The notes under the pieces were generated by a model, which was given only the letters and a program-made list of their open reading frames with translations, made no database searches and had not been told where the DNA came from. Below, piece after piece: positions 8,735-18,450 of a stretch of DNA of 33,698 nt; position 1 is the stretch's first letter; every line of letters begins with the position of its first letter. Source of the DNA: Acanthaster planci (lineage: Eukaryota > Echinodermata > Asteroidea > Valvatida > Acanthasteridae); NCBI RefSeq assembly GCF_001949145.1, contig NW_019091501.1, forward strand, positions 435,881 to 469,578. The letters are read 5' to 3'. The position numbers were made by a program, and so were the translations under genes.

Positions 8735-9000
8735 GATGTACGCTGAATCATGATATAATCATGACTTCATCACCTGATTTATTATAGAGTTTTGAATATC
8801 TAATTTTCCCCATATCTTTTGTACACGTTTTCAAAGCAAAATTTTGGTTGTTCAGTAATCTTTAAATGTCATCAATGTTACACAAAGCAAACACCTCGAA
8901 ACAAAGATAACGTCATCCATTGACTTATTATTAAATTTTGAATTAGTATTATTGAATAAGTATTATTGTAAATTTCTAAAAAACAAAATCAATTGTGGCT
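8735..9000 (+). repeat. Unit B repeat (one diverged copy and part of another)
   Basis: Shows the unit B order: a degenerate CRE-like pair near 8760, CACCTGATTTATTAT, an AT-rich run with AATATTTAAT-like words, CCCCATA, TTTTGTACACGTTTTC, then a tract ending near GTCATC and the start of the next copy (ACGTCATC at 8911). Confidence 0.65.
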
Positions 9001-9160
9001 TCCCGCAACATTCTGTTTGCAGCATGTGGCAGAGTAAAATTTGGAGTTCAATCTCGTACGGGTCAAATCACGTGACCCTTGTGGTCAAAACTGGAAGTGA
9101 GCTTATTAATTAAAAGTGGCAGTAAGTATCAACTTGTTTCAACGGTGTTAGTCGGTGGGC
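8999..9160 (+). repeat. Unit E repeat, copy 1
   Basis: The stretch from CTTCCCGCAACA through AAAAGTGGCAGTAAGTAT and GGTGTTAGT recurs in diverged form at 11525-11710. Both copies directly follow a unit B copy and contain a TCACGT E-box half and GGAAGT words. Confidence 0.6.
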
Positions 9161-9404
9161 TATAGTTTTCTTGAAATCATCTACTGATGACGTCACGTAA
9201 TTGTCTAGTTCCCTCTGGCGACAGGTTGAAAATTGTGAAAAACAAATTTTGAATTGATGTCTGTGGCGAAGTTTCTCGGATGTGGATGATGATCTTTACC
9301 CAGTCAACACTTGTTGAAAGTTATGTTAAACGGTCTTTTTCTTCAAATTCGGTAAAAAATCAACCGTAAAAGATTCGAGAGTGCATTGTCCATTAGATTA
9401 TAAC

Positions 9405-9622
9405 AAACATTGAAGTCAACAGCATGGAGTGTTTAACTGGTGTATTTCTTCACACAGATGAAGCGCCGACGAAAAAAACCCTTACGATATTTGCGAATTC
9501 GAAAATTCCATTTGCATAATGTGTATTGGCTACTGTGTGCATGGACGCGCAATATCTGCCTGTAACATAGGCAACGCACAATGTGCAGGGCAAAATACCC
9601 AGGAGCTAGCAAAAATCCTAAC
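9405..9622 (+). repeat. Unit D repeat, copy 1
   Basis: A ~215-bp segment starting CATTGAAGTCAACAGCATGG and ending in CAGGAGCTAGCAAAAAT recurs at 16036-16265. The shared parts include GTGTA(T/C)TTCTT, ACACAGATGAA and CTGCCTGTAACATAGGCA, the last an imperfect dyad. Confidence 0.75.
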
Positions 9623-9839
9623 ACGTGGCTGGGAAAGCATGTGAGCGTATTCTGTCACGCTCTACTTTAGCAAGGAGAGTAGTGGTACCAAAGAATTGTT
9701 GAACTGCGGACTTTAAACGACAGCTGTTCGATTCCGGCCCGTTCCAACTTTCTTTTTCATCAAACGAAAAGAGTTTCATGAAACAGCTCAATGCTTGTCT
9801 TCCGACACAAACACAACGTTCGTCTCGTTTTAGTTTTTT

Positions 9840-10262
9840 CTTCTTCTTCGTCTTCCCCCACTTTTTCCTCGTCACATCTTTGGGCATTAAACAAAGTCAT
9901 ATGACTTTGAAACTTTACACATCTAAGTAACTTATAGCAAAAGTCTTTCGCGAAACATGACGTCATGACGTCATGACCTGATTTATTATAAAGTTTTAAA
10001 TATTTAATATATCCCCATATATTTTGTACACTTTTTTCAACAGCCACAAACCGTGAGTAAAAATTCCTGCCCTTTTCCTTGTCACCTCTTTCAGCATTAA
10101 ACAAAGTCACATGACTTTTAAACTTTACACATTTAAGTAACTTATTGCAAGGGTCTCTTCTGAAACATGATGTCATAATAACGTCATCAGCTAATTTATT
10201 GTGAAATTTGAAATATTTAATATTTTCCAATATTTTTGTACACGTTTTCCAGTAGCGAGATC
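9840..10262 (+). repeat. Unit B repeats, long variant (two copies)
   Basis: Two copies about 213 bp apart. Each has a CTTTG/GCATTAAACAAAGTCA segment, then a CRE-like pair (9958 and 9966, an 8-bp offset; 10168 and 10179, an 11-bp offset), then the AT-rich run and TTTTGTACAC. The same long variant is seen once at 14400-14610, together with a further shared segment (10255-10340 and 14585-14680). Confidence 0.75.
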
Positions 10263-10694
10263 AAGGCCCTTTTTTCGATTTGACTCATTACACATTAGGT
10301 CCACACTCAGTCCTCAGGGTTGACAGGGTCTAAGAAAAGCCGTCATCATCATGATGTCACCACGGGTTACGCAACACAGAACCCTCGGAGCAGCCACGCC
10401 CATAAAGTACATGTAAGACTTTTTCTCCACGCGGAGACTTTAGTTACCAGGTCAGTTCCCGGTCATGCTTGAACGACTGTTTTATGGTAGCCAATGCATC
10501 TCTCAGATCCCCTCTCTATCTTCATTTCATTATGTTGCTGTGGAAGTGCAGTAATACCAGTCACAACCCAAACAGCCGTGACTCGCAGCCGTGACGAGTC
10601 AGCACATGTCTGTAAACAATGAGATCCAGTTCCTGATAGCGACCATACGGGCTGCTTGGGGTGACTGATCTTTCAAGACTTCTTACTCTACTTC
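10263..10694. other. Stretch between unit B and unit A arrays
   Basis: The first ~80 bp match 14600-14690 (GACTCA, CACACTC, GACAGGGTC words). The remainder is unique here with no gene signal. Confidence 0.5.
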
Positions 10695-11145
10695 CAAGAT
10701 GATGACGTCATCTGGTGTCAAGTCACGTGACATTAAAGGTGCACTCTTAAAAGCTTTATATCTCCTGAAGTGGACGTCCCATCGGGTTAAAACCTTAAAG
10801 ATAACTAGAAAGGGAAGAGATACAGACGAAAACTACCCTCATGTAATGATGACGTCATCAGGCGCCAAGTCACGTGACATTACAGTTGCACTTTTAAAAG
10901 CTCTACATCTCCTTAAGTACATGTCCAATCGGAATGAAACTTGTAGATATTTCGCAAGGGATGTATCAAAGACGAAAACGAATTAAATGTGATGACATCA
11001 TCAGGTGCCAAGTCACATGACATTAAATGTGCACTCTTATAAGCCCTATATCTTCTGTAGTACGTGTCCCTTCAGGTTGAAACTATGTAGGTAACTAGAA
11101 AAATGTTGTAAACAAAACTTGACCGCATGTGATGATGACCTCATC
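10695..11145 (+). repeat. Unit A array 1 (three copies and a partial)
   Basis: CRE-like octamers start at 10703, 10850, 10993 and 11136, giving periods of 147, 143 and 143 bp. The first three are followed exactly 20 bp downstream by TCACGTGA or TCACATGA (10723, 10870, 11013), then CATTAAAGGTGCAC, a TATATCTCCTGAAGTAC segment, a GGTTGAAAC/GGTTCAAAC word and AGAAAGGGAAG. The fourth is cut off by unit B sequence. Confidence 0.9.
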
Positions 11146-11149
11146 AAGA

Positions 11150-11524
11150 CACAAACGCACATTTTTTCTGCCCACGACTTTGGTCCCTTAGCAACTTTGG
11201 ATCTTCATCAAACTTATGTCAATGAACAATTCTTATGCATAGATGGTCCTAGAACAATGACGTCATGATGACGTCATCAACTAATTTATTATTCATTTTT
11301 CAGTATTTATTTCAGCCCAATGACTTTGTACACGTTTTTGAGGCATCATTGTGGTTATTCATCTATCTTTGATCGTCATCAAAGTTAAACCAAGGAAAGT
11401 CCATGGGGCAGATATGGTACAAAAAAGTTACGTCATGATGACTTCATCAAGTGATTTATTATTAAATTTTTAAATATTTAAATATTCTGTTAAACTTTAA
11501 AAATCCATATAAAATCAACCGTGG
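11150..11524 (+). repeat. Unit B repeats (two copies)
   Basis: CRE-like pairs at 11258/11269 (both perfect TGACGTCA) and near 11428/11439 (diverged), about 170 bp apart, with GACTTTGTACACGTTTT between them. Confidence 0.85.
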
Positions 11525-11755
11525 CTTCCTGCAACTGGTTTTTTTTGCGTCAAGTGCCAGAGTATACATTGGGCCTTCAATTCATCTTGTGTAGGTCATA
11601 TCACGTTACCCTTCCTTCCGGTTGAAACCGGAAGTAGGCTTATTGTTTAAAAGTGGTAATAGGTATTAAGTATTAAGTAGGGATTAGTCTGTCGGTGTTA
11701 GTGCTGGGGTTGAAACCCTGCTTATATTTTTGGAAGCGAAGTGCTTTAGGCAAAT
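11525..11755 (+). repeat. Unit E repeat, copy 2
   Basis: Diverged match to 8999-9160. Contains a 9-bp stem dyad CTTCCGGTT-GA-AACCGGAAG at about 11616-11635, formed by two ETS-like GGAA sites. Confidence 0.55.
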
Positions 11756-11759
11756 ATTG

Positions 11760-12580
11760 AACTCATTAAGTGATGATGTCATCAAACAGTAAGTCACGTG
11801 ACATTAAAGGTGGACTATTTAATATGCTATATATTCTGAAATATATGCCCAATTGGGCTCAAACCTTGCCGATATCTTGGAACCGAAGTGGTTTAGACGT
11901 ATATTGACCTCATGTGGTGATGACGTCATCAGGTGAAAAGTCACGTGACATTAAAGGGGCACTTTTTAATACGCTATATATCCTGAAGTGTATGCCCAAT
12001 CGGTTCAAGCCTTGCAGATATCTTGAAAGTGAAGTGATTTAGACGAATATTGCCCTCATGTGATGATGACATCGTCAGGTGAGACGTCACGTGACATGAA
12101 AGGGGCACTATTTAATGTGTTTTATCTTCTAAAGTATATATCCAATTGGGTTCAAACCTTTCAGATATCTTGGAAGGGAAGTGGTTTAGACGAATATTTA
12201 CCTCATGCGATGATGACGTCATTAAAGGACAAATCACCTGACCTTAAAGGTGCATCATTTAAACGTACTTCATCTCCTGAAGTATATGTCCAGTCGGGTT
12301 CAAACCTTGCAGATATTTTGGATAGGAGGTGCTTTGGGCAAATATTGACCTCATGTAATGATGTCGTCATTAAGTGACAAATAACGTGACATTAAACCTG
12401 CATCCCTTAATGTACCATATGTCCTGAAGTGCTTGTCCCATTTGGTTGAAACTCGGCAGTTACTTTGAAAGGGAAGTGTTACAGACGAAATCGACCTTAT
12501 GTGATGATTACGTCAGCACTCTCCCAAATGCTATGTCTTTTGAAATGTATGTATGACTGGGTTCCAAACTTGAACCTATA
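11760..12580 (+). repeat. Unit A array 2 (six copies, last partial)
   Basis: CRE-like octamers start at 11774, 11921, 12067, 12214, 12362 and 12508: periods 147, 146, 147, 148 and 146 bp. E-box-like octamers start at 11794, 11941, 12087, 12234 and 12382, always 20 bp after the CRE. The E-box is intact in the first three and degraded in the last two. This is the most regular part of the mosaic. Confidence 0.92.
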
Positions 12581-12689
12581 TAGCATGATCAAATCTTTTC
12601 AACAAAATACTTGTGCTGTAGATTAATTGATCAAGTTTCTAAAGGCAAAAAGCCATCTGTTCTATCGGCAACAGACAGATAAGCTCTAG

Positions 12690-13290
12690 TTTCTTCCTTC
12701 TTCTTCCTCTTCTGACCAAAAGCCCATTTGTTTTGTGCACGTTTTTCCACCATTGACTTTGATCCTTTTGCAACTTCAGATCTTCATCAAACTTACGTCA
12801 TTGAAGAACCTTACTTCAAAGATGTGCCTAGAGCATTGACGTCATAATGACGTCATCAAGTGATTTTTTTTATTGAATTTTTAATATTTATTTCATCTCA
12901 TTGACTTTGTACACGTTTTCAAGGCTTCATTTTGGTAACTTGACTATCTTTGATTCTCATCAAAGTTACAGCAAATACAGAACTTAAGGCAAAGATAATA
13001 CTAACATAATTACGTCGTGATGACGTCACCGAGTTATTTATTATTGATTTCTAAATATTTATTTTAGCCCATTGTCTTTGTACATGTTTTCAATGCACAA
13101 TTTTGGTTACTTGGAGATCTTCATTCGTTATCAAAGTTACAGCCGGCACAGACCCTGATGCAAAATAAAAACCTAATTTATTACGTCAAGATGACGTCAT
13201 TGGATTATTTCATATTGATTTTTGAATATTTTTTCCCCATAGGTTTTGCACACGTTTTTCAACAGGCACACTTCGTGACGCTGATCAATC
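12690..13290 (+). repeat. Unit B array (three copies)
   Basis: CRE-like pairs at 12837/12848, 13010/13021 and 13181/13192, each 11 bp apart. The second octamers are 173 and 171 bp apart. Each pair is followed by an AT-rich run, CCCATTG(A/T)CTTTGTACA(C/T)G and TTTTGGTTACTTGG-type sequence. Confidence 0.9.
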
Positions 13291-13339
13291 TAACTGATTT
13301 CATGTTTGTGAACACCCATACTCCATCACGTATAGAGGG

Positions 13340-13830
13340 TCCCAGAACACGTGCGTCATCACGACATCATCAGTGGTCACGTGATATGAGATTAAAGGTG
13401 CACTCTTTCAACCAATGTATCTTGTAAAGCACTTGTCCGATTGGGTTCAAACCTTGCATTTATCTTGAAAGGGGGGAGCTTCGGACGAATAATGACTTGA
13501 TGTGCTATTGAAATGCAGAAGACATGCCACGTGACATTAAAGGTGTACTCTTTAAAGCACTATATCTCATGAAGTACATATTCGGTGGGTTTCAAACCTT
13601 GCAGATCTCTTGAAAAGAAAGAGTTTTAGACAAACATTGGCCTAATGTGGTAAGGACTTCATCACGTGACTAGTCACGCAACATTAAAGGTATATTCTTT
13701 ACAGCCCTGTGTAAACTACATATCTGATTGGGCTGAAATTTGGTAGATAGCTAGAATGGGAGGTGTTACAGAAAATACGACATTATGTAAAGGGTGCGAA
13801 CTTTAATTCGTTGTATCTCTTGATGTCCGA
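13340..13830 (+). repeat. Unit A array 3 (three diverged copies)
   Basis: E-box octamers at 13377 (TCACGTGA), 13527 (CCACGTGA) and about 13672 (TCACGCAA). The CRE position is degraded in all three; in the first copy the best CRE remnant is 15 rather than 20 bp upstream. Confidence 0.8.
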
Positions 13831-13964
13831 AAGGTTTTGAATCGCAAATACGATTTTTTGAGCGTAGCGCTCTTGCTGCACTCGCTGGAGTCTTTGGTGC
13901 TAACAAATTTCAAAACGTCTGAAGGCTGGCCATTGTGCTAATTAATTAAATTCATCGAAAAATC

Positions 13965-14162
13965 TTGTACATGTACGAGATGACCGATCTTAAACTGGGT
14001 GATGATATCTTTGACGCTTTGAATAATACTTTTGACAATCGATCTTTAGCAGACACCTGCCGGTTGCTTAATATCGGTCCAACAAAGGCTACATTTAATT
14101 ACTGGATTAATTCTCGTTTTTCTTCTTCGCTCATCGCTTCGTTTCACCTAGCTTCCTTTTGA
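13965..14162 (+). CDS. Short unidentified ORF in a non-repeat island
   Basis: A 65-codon frame with a mixed, protein-like composition (Asp/Leu-rich first half, then a Leu-Ala-Asp-Thr-Cys-Arg helix-like segment and a Trp-containing segment). It lies between repeat blocks, in a ~330-bp island that does not match units A-E. I do not recognise it. It could be an exon or a fragment of a mobile-element protein, or a chance frame. Confidence 0.2.
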   Translation: MYMYEMTDLKLGDDIFDALNNTFDNRSLADTCRLLNIGPTKATFNYWINSRFSSSLIASFHLASF

Positions 14163-14194
14163 TTAATTGTATTTCTTTAGGTAATGTTTCGTTA

Positions 14195-14300
14195 TTTTTT
14201 TGGGGGGGGAATTTTTCGCAATTTTGCGAAAAAGTCATTTTTTTTCTTCTTTTTTTGGGGGGGAATTTTTCGCAATTTTGCAAAAAAGACTTTCGTTTTG
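14195..14300. repeat. Duplicated G-tract plus hairpin
   Basis: A run of seven or eight G followed by AATTTTTCGCAATTTTGC occurs twice (about 14202 and 14257). In the first copy TTTTCGCAA and TTGCGAAAA form a 9-bp stem with a 2-base centre. Flanking T-runs make the long open frames here low-complexity artefacts. Confidence 0.7.
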
Positions 14301-14399
14301 ATTTTTTTTTTTGGGTTTTTTTCGATTTTTTCCGCATAGCGCAGACATGCCTTTGTTTCTGTACTCATTTTTCTTTTTCTTTTCTTTTTTTTCAGTTTT

Positions 14400-14700
14400 T
14401 TTTTCTTCTTGGTCTTTCCCCACTTTTGTCGTCACCTCTTTGGGTATTAAACAAAGTCAAATGACTTCGAAGCTTTACATTCATAGCAAAGGTCTCTTCG
14501 AAAACATGACGTCATAATGACGTCATCACCTGATTTATTGTGGAAATTGAAATATTTAATATTTTCCCATATTTTTGTACAAGTTTTTTAACAGCAAGAC
14601 ATGGCTCTGTTTTCGATGTGACTCAATACATATTAGGCCCACACTCGGTCCTCCTGAGGGTAGACAGGGTCGAAGAAAAAAATCGTCATGACGTCAATAT
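14400..14700 (+). repeat. Unit B long variant, copy 3
   Basis: Matches 9840-10340. Perfect TGACGTCA pair at 14507 and 14518 (11-bp offset), then CACCTGATTTATTG and the AT-rich run, GTACAAG in place of GTACACG, then the GACTCA / GACAGGGTC segment. Confidence 0.8.
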
Positions 14701-15195
14701 GTTTAAGGTGCAAATTTCAGAGGCCTATTTCTCCTGAAGTACACCTGTTACGTTTAATTTTTTAACTGAATATTGAAGAATAAAAGGACTTTTTATTATA
14801 GCTTCCTCAAATTTCACGCCGGTGTTAACTGGGCAAAGGTCATCATTTTCATTACTTTTCAGGCGATTTGGACAAACTTCACCATAGACATCTGTTCAAA
14901 AATTCATTTTCTGTCGCTAGAGGGCCCTGGACAATTATTTCACATTATTGCATATGGGTCCTTCCTTTGTGCAAGTTGACAAAGATCCAAAGTTGTAAAA
15001 GCACTAAATTTGTGTGTAGAAACAACGTGCACAAATTAAATGGACATTTGAGCAGAACGAGAAGTTTATGCCTGTTCTAGAGCATTAGGCTTTTCCGCAT
15101 TTCGCATGTTTCTTATGAAAAAAAGGGTAGGGCTGTAAAAAAATGGATGTAAAATTGTACATTATTTTAGTCCAGCTATCTGGAAAGTTCAATTA
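14701..15195. other. Stretch between repeat blocks, no gene recognised
   Basis: Weak unit A words (CTCCTGAAGTACA at about 14730) and otherwise unique AT-rich sequence. Open frames at 14773-14979 and 14868-15080 overlap and carry no motif. Confidence 0.4.
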
Positions 15196-16010
15196 CACAG
15201 GAACTCCTGGAGCTACAGGGCTTTAAACATTGCACCTCTAATGTCACGTTACTTGCTACTTGAAGAGGTCATCATCATATGAGGCCAATTTTCGTCTGTA
15301 ACCCTTCCCTTTCCAGGTATCTGCAAAGTTTCGACCCGAAGGGAAATGCACTTCAGGAGATATAGGGCTTTAAAAGTGCACCTTTAATGTCACGTGACTT
15401 GTCACTCCGTGACGCCATCATCGCATGAGGTCAATTTTCGTGTACAACCCTTCCTTTTCTAGTTATCTGAATATTTTCAACCCGGTGGTGGACGTACTTC
15501 AGGAGAGATAGGGCTTTTCATGTGCACATTTAATGTCATGTGACTTGGCCCCTGATGACGCAATCATCAATTTTCGTCTACACCCTTTCCCTTTCTAGTT
15601 CACGCAAAGTTTCAACCCGACGGGACACGTTCTTCACGAGATATAGGGTTTTAAGAGCGCACATTTAATGTCGCGTGACGTGGCACTGGATGACATCATC
15701 ATCACATGCGGGCAATTTTCGTCTATGTCCTTTCCCTTTTTAATTATTTGCAGTTTCAACCCGATGGGACACGTTCTTCAGGAGATATTTAGAGTGCACA
15801 TTAATGTCACGTGACGTGGCACTTGATAACGTCATCATCACATGAGGCCAATGTTCGTCTAAATCCCTTCCCTTTCAAGTTATCTTCAAAGTTTTAACCC
15901 GATGGGACATGTACTTAAGGAGATATAGGCCTATTAAGAGTGCACCTTTAAGGTCACGTGACGTGATACCCAATAACGTCATCATTACATGTGCTTCCTT
16001 TTCGTCGTTG
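15196..16010 (-). repeat. Unit A array 4, opposite orientation (six copies)
   Basis: Same unit as the other arrays but reversed on the given strand. E-box-like octamers start at 15244, 15390, 15536, 15671, 15807 and 15954: periods 146, 146, 135, 136 and 147 bp. CRE-like octamers lie exactly 20 bp to the right in the last five (15410, 15556, 15691, 15827, 15974). The E-box is perfect TCACGTGA in 15390, 15807 and 15954. Confidence 0.92.
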
Positions 16011-16035
16011 GTACTATGTTCATTAAATGATAGCT

Positions 16036-16265
16036 AAGCCATTGAAGTCAACTGCATGGAATGCATAAGTGGTGTACTTCTTTACACAGATGAATCGCCA
16101 ACAAAAAATAATAAGCGCCAACAAAAATAATAAGCGCCTTACAATAATTTACGAACTCGAAAATCCCATTCGCATACTGTGCATTCACCACTGTGTGTGG
16201 ACTGCCTGTAACATAGGCAGCGCACAATGCGTAGGATTTTACTCAGGAGTTGGAAAATTGTCAAG
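16036..16265 (+). repeat. Unit D repeat, copy 2
   Basis: Diverged direct copy of 9405-9622, about 6.6 kb away. It has a small internal duplication (ATAATAAGCGCC twice, 16110-16140). Confidence 0.75.
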
Positions 16266-16369
16266 CAATTGTCAAGCGTTGTATGGAACGCCAAACGAGG
16301 CAAATGTTTAAAATCTCTAATATGTGCTCTTTCCGCGATAACATTCTTGTTTTGTATTGTATCCTGTAA

Positions 16370-16560
16370 TGTACGTGTGATTGGGTTGAAACCTTGCAGA
16401 TGGTTAGAAAGAGGTTTATAAAATGGAGACTGACATGAGATGACACTGTCATCAGTCGATGAGTCACATGACATTAAAGGTGCATCCTTTTAAGTGCTAT
16501 ATTTCCTGAAGTGCATGTCCGACTGGGTTGAAACTTTGCAGATATGCAATCATGACGATG
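16370..16560 (+). repeat. Unit A, single copy plus partial
   Basis: CRE-like remnant CACTGTCA at 16444 and TCACATGA at 16464, again 20 bp apart, followed by the usual CATTAAAGGTGCA and TTTCCTGAAGTGCATGTC segments. Confidence 0.8.
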
Positions 16561-16654
16561 GCATTTTCATTGAAAAGCTCAGAAATGCGAAAAAGCCCTA
16601 TGTTCTGTTGCAGGCACAGAAGCTCTTATTTCTTCTGCTTCTTCTGCTCAAAAC

Positions 16655-17030
16655 CCATTTGTTTTGTACACGTTTTTTGTCCCAGCGACTTTAGTGCTTT
16701 TGAAACTTCGAATCGTCATCAAACTTGTATCAATGAAGAACCCTTATGCATAGATAGTCCTAGAAGCATGACGTCATGATGAAGTCATCAAGTGATTTAT
16801 TATTGATTTTTACAAATTTATTTTAGCCCATTGACTTTGCATACGTTTTCAAGGCACAATTTGGGTTACTTTGCGATGCTCAATCGTCACTTAAGTTACA
16901 ACCGGCGAAGAATATGATGCAAAATCATTTCCAATTTTATGACGTCATGATGACGTGATCACCTTATTTTTTATTGATTTTTTAATATTAAGTTTTCCCC
17001 ATAAGTTTTTTACACGTTTTTCTACTTAAA
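16655..17030 (+). repeat. Unit B repeats (two copies)
   Basis: CRE-like pairs at 16769/16780 and 16940/16951, 11 bp apart within pairs and 171 bp between pairs. The flanking GTACACG / CCCATTGACTTTG words are conserved. Confidence 0.88.
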
Positions 17031-17250
17031 ACTAGTACTTTAAAGCGAGTAGTCCTTCGGCCCAAGATAACTATGAGAACAGAAGAGAAATTGAGCGCTT
17101 TACGCTCTGTTATTTGATTTGAAATATACCTAAGAGTCAGAATATTAAATAATATTTCATAAAAAGTGTTCAGTTTAAGTGGAAATCGCGGGACATGAAC
17201 TAAGAGGAGCAGCGTTTCTGCAAACATGTTTACAGCCCATTGACTCTGCA
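17030..17250 (+). repeat. Unit C repeat, copy 1
   Basis: A ~215-bp segment sharing GAGTAGTCCT, GATT(T/A)(G/C)AAATATAC, TCAAGTAATATTTCA-type and ACATGAACTTAAAGGAGCA-type words with 18450-18665 and 19180-19390. It is sandwiched between unit B sequences. Confidence 0.65.
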
Positions 17251-17309
17251 CACGTTTTCGAAGCATAATTTTGGTAAATTCACGACGTTTGATTGTTGAC
17301 AATATCGAT

Positions 17310-17435
17310 GCAGATATCTTGAAAAGAGACAAGTCACGTGACAATGAAGGTGCAGTCTTTAAGGTCCTATATAAGTACATGTCTGATCGGATTCAAATCT
17401 TGCAGATATCTTGAAAAGGGAGTGCTTTAGAGGAA
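17310..17435 (+). repeat. Unit A, one partial copy
   Basis: TCACGTGA at 17334 followed by CAATGAAGGTGCA, a shortened TATATAAGTACATGTC and TCAAATCTTGCAGATATCTTG. The CRE half is missing. Confidence 0.75.
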
Positions 17436-17439
17436 TAGA

Positions 17440-17880
17440 TGCATTTCACATTAGCGGCGTCTGCGCATATCCGCATCGAAACCGAGGCTCTATGCTCTAT
17501 GTCAACTGTGTTGACTCCGTCGCGCGCGCCCGCGGAGTCAACACAGTACATGCAGTATCCGGTTCGTAAGTGTGATACCACTTCAGTTTAAACCACGCCC
17601 ACTGCACAAGATACACGGCCATCGCCGATACGTAAGTTCGCGGTCAATTGTCGTTATTTTTCTTTTGATTTCAAGTGTCGAGTCATCCTGAAAGAATCTT
17701 CCACAAAAATTTGCAGCCTGAAAAGTCTGAATTTAACATACCTTTATGTATTTTGTGTCTTGACTCCTTAGTTTCAATCATCTGATCGTATTAAGAATCG
17801 AAGCTGACACATACAGCCTCGTTTTCAAACGCAGAAGTGCGCAGATCGACGCTAAAAGCGTTGTATTGGGATCCCTCTAT
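17440..17880. other. Non-repeat island with GC-rich hairpin
   Basis: This ~440-bp stretch does not match units A-E, is more GC- and CpG-rich than its surroundings around 17450-17640, and contains the hairpin at 17505-17547. Short frames only; no gene recognised. It could be a separate insertion or a surviving unique sequence. Confidence 0.5.
17505..17547. other. 15-bp perfect hairpin with CG-rich loop
   Basis: ACTGTGTTGACTCCG at 17505-17519 is perfectly complementary to 17533-17547. The 13-base loop is almost entirely C and G. No T-run follows, so it is not a simple terminator. Confidence 0.85.
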
Positions 17881-17884
17881 ACTG

Positions 17885-18265
17885 GCATGATGAAATGATG
17901 CTATCATCAGGAGACAAGTAATGTGTGCACTCTTTAGGGCCCTATATCTCCTGAAGTACACGTCCAATCAGGTTCAAATCTTGCAGATATCTCCACAAGG
18001 GAGTGTTTTAGAGGAATATTGACCTTATGTGGTGATGACGTCATCAAGACACAAGTCACGCGACATTAAATGTGCCCTTTTAAAATCCAAATATTTCCTG
18101 AAGTACATGTTCTATCTGGTTGAAACTTTGCGGATGTATAGAAATGGAAGTGATATAGAAGATTATTGAGCTTTTGGTGATGATGTCATCGGGAAACAAG
18201 TCACATGACATTAAAGGTGCACTGTTTAAAGCCCTATATCTGTGGTACACATTTTCTTGTCCCAT
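17885..18265 (+). repeat. Unit A array 5 (three copies)
   Basis: CRE-like octamers at about 17899, 18036 and 18181 (periods 137 and 145). E-box-like octamers at 18056 (TCACGCGA) and 18201 (TCACATGA), both 20 bp after the CRE. In the first copy the E-box segment is deleted. Confidence 0.85.
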
Positions 18266-18269
18266 AGGA

Positions 18270-18450
18270 CTTCAATAGTTTCATACCTCCGATTGACTTC
18301 AAACTTGGCAGACGTTCAAAAAACCATCCAAGAATGGTCCTTGAACAAATTTGTTGTGATGATGTCATCTCGTGATTTATTTTTGAATTGTTAATATTTA
18401 ATTTTTGCCATAGGGTTTGTACACGTTTTTCTGCTGCACACTATTATCGA
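18270..18450 (+). repeat. Unit B, single copy
   Basis: TGATGTCA at 18360, then CTCGTGATTTATT, the AT-rich run, CCATAGG and TTTGTACACG. The first octamer of the pair is degraded. Confidence 0.75.

Noticed and set aside
9726-9735. GTTCGATTCC, a tRNA B-box-like word, with a CTGCGGACTTTAAA anticodon-arm-like stretch before it
   Set aside because: The T-arm, anticodon-arm and acceptor stems do not pair, so no tRNA is called; at most a decayed tRNA-derived relic.
11855-11865. GGTTCAAACC-like words repeated in unit A, close to the Pol III B-box
   Set aside because: The last consensus base is missing, there is no consistent A-box at the right distance, and the word varies between copies. Unit A is treated as a satellite and not as a tRNA-derived SINE.
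10695-12580. Regularly spaced repeats that could suggest a CRISPR array
   Set aside because: Whole ~147-bp units repeat with no unique spacers, and the setting is a eukaryotic genome.
14159-14464. Long Phe-rich and Lys-rich frames on opposite strands
   Set aside because: Both arise from T-runs and G-runs in low-complexity DNA.
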